DNA of 7,683 nt from Leclercia sp. UBA7405 (lineage in GTDB: Bacteria; Pseudomonadota; Gammaproteobacteria; Enterobacterales; Enterobacteriaceae). Shown one piece after another: positions 5,865 through 7,683 of the stretch. The first letter of the stretch is position 1. Each line of letters begins with the position of its first letter. The DNA lies in the NCBI GenBank assembly GCA_002469605.1, contig DKMV01000224.1, positions 4,471-12,153 on the forward strand, read 5' to 3'. The position numbers were made by a program, and so were the translations under genes. The notes beneath the pieces were generated by a model that saw nothing but the letters and a program-made list of their open reading frames with translations, did not search any database and was not told where the DNA came from.

Positions 5865-6203
5865 ATGATTAAAGAAATCAGCATTGTGTCGCTTGCCTGT
5901 TTGCTGTTTACCGGTTGTTCTACCACCAGTACGCTCACCCCACAGGAGCAGAAGTATCAGCAGGTGAAAAACGCGGCCCGTACCTGCGCGGAAGAGGTAA
6001 AAGCCCATACCCTCGAGCTCAACTCCGATCAGCAGTCCGCCGACAGCACGTCAACGTCGGTAGATTATGATACGGGTGATGGCCAGCCTCCGCGCAGCGT
6101 GGAGTCCCGCACTTCACCCGCGCTGGATAACGGCGTAGCGGGTAACGCCTGGACCGCCTGCATGAAGCGCAAAGATGCGCTGGTACCGGAGCTTAAGATT
6201 TAA
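5865..6203 (+). CDS. Small putative outer-membrane lipoprotein of unknown function
   Basis: I do not recognise this 112-residue protein. It begins MIKEISIVSLACLLFTGCST, a short signal peptide with a lipobox-like FTGC. C18 would be the lipidated cysteine, and Ser at +2 would favour sorting to the outer membrane. Phe at -3 is less usual than Leu, so lipidation is likely but not certain. The rest is soluble, with a helical stretch at about 27-52 (PQEQKYQQVKNAARTC), a Ser/Thr/Asp-rich low-complexity linker (about 54-75) and a C-terminal piece with AWTACMKRKDALVPELK. C41 and C99 are the only cysteines after the lipid one and could form a disulfide. The ATG at 5865 is chosen because GGAG (5855-5858) sits 6 bases upstream; a GTG just before it is also in frame. 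It lies 66 bases after the transporter operon and is probably an independent gene. Confidence 0.8.
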   Translation: MIKEISIVSLACLLFTGCSTTSTLTPQEQKYQQVKNAARTCAEEVKAHTLELNSDQQSADSTSTSVDYDTGDGQPPRSVESRTSPALDNGVAGNAWTACMKRKDALVPELKI

Positions 6204-6224
6204 CGGTATTTAGCGCCTTACCCG

Positions 6225-6292
6225 GACGGGCTTCGGTTATAAGCTATAAGGATCTCATATCCTCCTTTAAGGCATATCTTAACCAGCCCGTC
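6225..6292. repeat. Long interrupted inverted repeat, possible structured RNA element
   Basis: GACGGGCT (6225-6232) pairs perfectly with AGCCCGTC (6285-6292). After a two-base bulge, GGTTA (6235-6239) pairs with TAACC (6280-6284), giving a 13-bp stem. The 40-nt interior holds shorter dyads, including AGGAT/ATCCT (6249-6253 with 6259-6263), and two TATAAG words 7 bp apart that resemble -10 elements. It lies between the lipoprotein and DUF1275 genes. There is no T-run after it, so it is not an ordinary terminator. It could be an intergenic repeat, an attenuator-like leader or a small RNA. Confidence 0.4.
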
Positions 6293-6314
6293 ACGCGGCT
6301 TTGCTAACCTCTGG

Positions 6315-6330
6315 TCAGGCAGATGCCTGA
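6315..6330 (+). promoter_or_regulatory. Palindrome TCAGGCA-GA-TGCCTGA ahead of the DUF1275 ribosome binding site
   Basis: The 7-bp arms end three bases before GGAGG (6334-6338). In RNA it would fold as a 6-bp stem (TCAGGC/GCCTGA) with an AGAT loop right next to the ribosome binding site. In DNA it is a good dyad operator. Confidence 0.4.
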
Positions 6331-6344
6331 ATCGGAGGTGGTAA

Positions 6345-7091
6345 GTGCTGATTAAACTGAAAAAAGAGCGTTCTCATACTGAAGACCGCAAGCTGGCGCT
6401 GTGGCTTGCGACTACCGCAGGGTTGCTGAACGCTATTGCCTTAGGGGCGTTTGGTTTTTTTCCTTCGCATATGACCGGTAACAGCTCGCAGTTTTCAACC
6501 GAGGTCTCCTCCACCGACTGGAGAGACATTCTCTATTTCGGCTCGTTTATCCTGGCGTTTGTGGGCGGGGCGGTGCTGGCGAGGCTGTGCGTTATCTGGG
6601 GAATAGCCAATAACAACCGACTGATCTTTTGCCAGATCCTGCTGTTTGAAGGGATGCTGTTAACCGCGCTATCACTTTATGAGATCTATTTTCACGCCTT
6701 CACCTCTAACCGGGAGGTGGTGACCGCGCTCTGCGGTCTGATGGGGCTGCATAACTCCACCTCCACCCAGCTCTCTAACGGCAGGGTACGCTCTACGCAC
6801 ATTACGGGCACGCTGACGGACGCGGGGATCTCGCTGGCCTCGGTGCTCTTTGCCATGCTGCGTCGGGACTACTCCAAAGATGCAAAAGCGCAGCGAAGCC
6901 AGCTCAACACCCACCTGACAACCATCTTCTCGTTTATTACCGGCGGTATCGTCGGGCTGACGCTGTTTAAGTGGTTTGGCTTTCACGCCATGGCTGCGGT
7001 CGGGGTGATTCTTGTTGCGGTGGCGGTGATGTCGATTGTGAGGGTGAAAAAACGGATCAGATACCGAATGGTATCCGGTGTGCAGAGTTAA
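6345..7091 (+). CDS. DUF1275 (YoaK-family) integral membrane protein
   Basis: This 248-residue inner-membrane protein belongs to the DUF1275 family, whose biochemical function is not established. The family signatures are in order: AGLLNAIALGAFGFFPSHMTGN (25-46), a GLHNSTSTQ block (134-142) and RSTHITGTLTDAG (149-161). Hydrophobic segments lie at about 19-40, 63-86, 92-113, 124-140, 193-209 and 212-233, followed by a basic tail (VKKRIRYR). A soluble, charged loop (172-190) links the two halves. Translation starts at GTG: GGAGG at 6334-6338 is 6 bases upstream and no better ATG precedes the first helix. A palindrome sits directly before this site. The gene is convergent with the cupin at 7147-7530 and shows no functional link to the transporter locus. 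Confidence 0.9.
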   Translation: MLIKLKKERSHTEDRKLALWLATTAGLLNAIALGAFGFFPSHMTGNSSQFSTEVSSTDWRDILYFGSFILAFVGGAVLARLCVIWGIANNNRLIFCQILLFEGMLLTALSLYEIYFHAFTSNREVVTALCGLMGLHNSTSTQLSNGRVRSTHITGTLTDAGISLASVLFAMLRRDYSKDAKAQRSQLNTHLTTIFSFITGGIVGLTLFKWFGFHAMAAVGVILVAVAVMSIVRVKKRIRYRMVSGVQS

Positions 7092-7105
7092 GTTGCCTGA
7101 ATGGC

Positions 7106-7133
7106 GTGCTTATCCCGGCCGGGGGATAAGCAC
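7106..7133. terminator. Hairpin between convergent genes, terminator-like but without U-tract
   Basis: GTGCTTATCCC (7106-7116) and GGGATAAGCAC (7123-7133) form a perfect 11-bp stem with a 6-nt loop GGCCGG. It sits 14 bases after the DUF1275 stop and 13 bases past the cupin stop, where a shared bidirectional terminator is expected. Neither strand has a T-run after the stem, so intrinsic termination would be weak. The hairpin may instead protect 3' ends. Confidence 0.55.
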
Positions 7134-7146
7134 AATGGTAAGGGGC

Positions 7147-7530
7147 TCACCAGCCCGGATCGTCATCCGGCAGGTCTTGCTGGATCCACTTCTCGCTTAA
7201 ATGAATATCCAGCGTCTCCAGCGGTTCTGTGCCGGTGTTCTTGAACTTATGCGGTACGTTAGCCGGGCCGTAAAGCACATCTCCGGTCTTCGCCTCGATA
7301 TACTCATCGCCAATCTTAAACAGTGCCGCCCCGTTCAGAATGATAAAAATTTCCGGGTAGGTGTGTACATGCAGCGACGGCCCGGCGCCGCGCTTTTCCT
7401 GCACATATTTCAGCACCGAGACAGTTGTACCAAATACGGTTCCATCAAAATTGCCATCCTTTAAATCGGGCAGAGAGAGCCAGCTTTCAGCGTTGAGCTT
7501 CTGGGCTTTTTGCGGGGGAAATGTGCTCAT
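7147..7530 (-). CDS. Small single-domain cupin protein
   Basis: This 127-residue protein has one conserved beta-barrel cupin domain, probably cytoplasmic and metal-binding. Cupin motif 1 is GPSLHVHTYPEIFIILNG, with ligands H54, H56 and E60 and closing G67. Motif 2 is GDVLYGPANVPHKFKN (83-98), with fourth ligand H94; the usual PxG reads PAN. The complete 2-His/Glu/His set means a metal is likely bound. The acidic C-terminus ends LPDDDPGW. The start is supported by AGGAG (7538-7542), 7 bases from the ATG. No enzymatic activity can be deduced: such small cupins include isomerases, dioxygenases and sugar or metabolite binders. A TGTTAAC-N6-GTTAACA dyad overlaps the ribosome binding site, which suggests repression. 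Confidence 0.9.
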   Translation of the reverse strand: MSTFPPQKAQKLNAESWLSLPDLKDGNFDGTVFGTTVSVLKYVQEKRGAGPSLHVHTYPEIFIILNGAALFKIGDEYIEAKTGDVLYGPANVPHKFKNTGTEPLETLDIHLSEKWIQQDLPDDDPGW

Positions 7531-7541
7531 AGTGAGACTCC

Positions 7542-7561
7542 TGTTAACGCAGTGGTTAACA
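7542..7561. promoter_or_regulatory. Candidate operator TGTTAAC-N6-GTTAACA at the cupin ribosome binding site
   Basis: The dyad has perfect 7-bp arms around GCAGTG. Each arm contains the palindromic hexamer GTTAAC, and the two centres are 12 bp apart, about one helical turn. The proximal end touches the AGGAG of the cupin gene, so a bound protein would block transcription through the leader. No regulator is identified in the window. Confidence 0.45.
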
Positions 7562-7647
7562 AACAGTATGAATCAGAGACGGGGGAGTTGCCGGATCACT
7601 GGCAAAAGAGAGGCGTTTTAACGACCAGAGCCATTTACTAAAAAAAC

Positions 7648-7668
7648 TTGTACAACCTGACTGTACAG
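7648..7668. promoter_or_regulatory. Candidate operator pair TTGTACAA / CTGTACAG
   Basis: Two 8-bp palindromes sharing the TGTACA core (7648-7655 and 7661-7668) lie 13 bp apart centre to centre, with CCTGA between them and a run of seven A's (7640-7646) beside them. The position, about 120-140 bases upstream of the cupin and at the window edge, suggests control of a divergent gene outside the window, of the cupin, or of both. The TTGTAC could double as a -35 element in either direction, but no good -10 accompanies it. Confidence 0.4.
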
Positions 7669-7683
7669 CTTTATGCGACCGTT

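Overview
The window reads as a GC-rich enterobacterial chromosome segment. The codon use, the Shine-Dalgarno-led genes packed with ATGA overlaps, and the protein families all point to Enterobacterales, possibly the Enterobacter/Klebsiella/Kosakonia area. I cannot fix the genus from sequence alone. No rRNA, tRNA, insertion sequence, CRISPR array or phage gene is visible.

Positions 1-5798 form a divergent transport locus. Leftward from about 1634 run an FCD-type GntR regulator, an SsuB/TauB-type ABC ATPase and the first 64 codons of an SsuC/TauC-type permease, which is cut by the left edge. Rightward from 1945 runs a tight four-gene operon: a periplasmic NMT1/SsuA-like substrate-binding protein, a cytoplasmic two-domain alpha/beta hydrolase of the acyl-CoA thioesterase/BAAT family, a second ABC ATPase and a second complete permease. 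Junctions overlap by 4 bp (936-939, 3000-3003 and probably 4292-4295) or 8 bp (5043-5050), so translation is probably coupled. The 310-bp AT-rich region between the two arms carries a duplicated palindrome (TATTT-S-AAATA at 1645-1655 and 1851-1861), a 10-bp direct repeat and a near-CRP inverted repeat. One regulator may therefore control both arms. The simplest model is uptake of an organic compound, perhaps an ester, thioester or amide conjugate, followed by hydrolysis inside the cell. The substrate cannot be read from the sequence. The combination of two nitrate/sulfonate/taurine-class importers with a BAAT-like hydrolase is the best candidate here for an undescribed pathway.

Positions 5799-7683 hold unrelated small genes: a 112-residue probable lipoprotein of unknown function, a 248-residue DUF1275 (YoaK-family) membrane protein with a GTG start, and a convergent single-domain cupin. 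The spacers between them contain a long interrupted inverted repeat (6225-6292), a palindrome just ahead of the DUF1275 ribosome binding site (6315-6330), a terminator-like hairpin between the convergent genes (7106-7133), and two operator-like inverted repeats upstream of the cupin (7542-7561 and 7648-7668).
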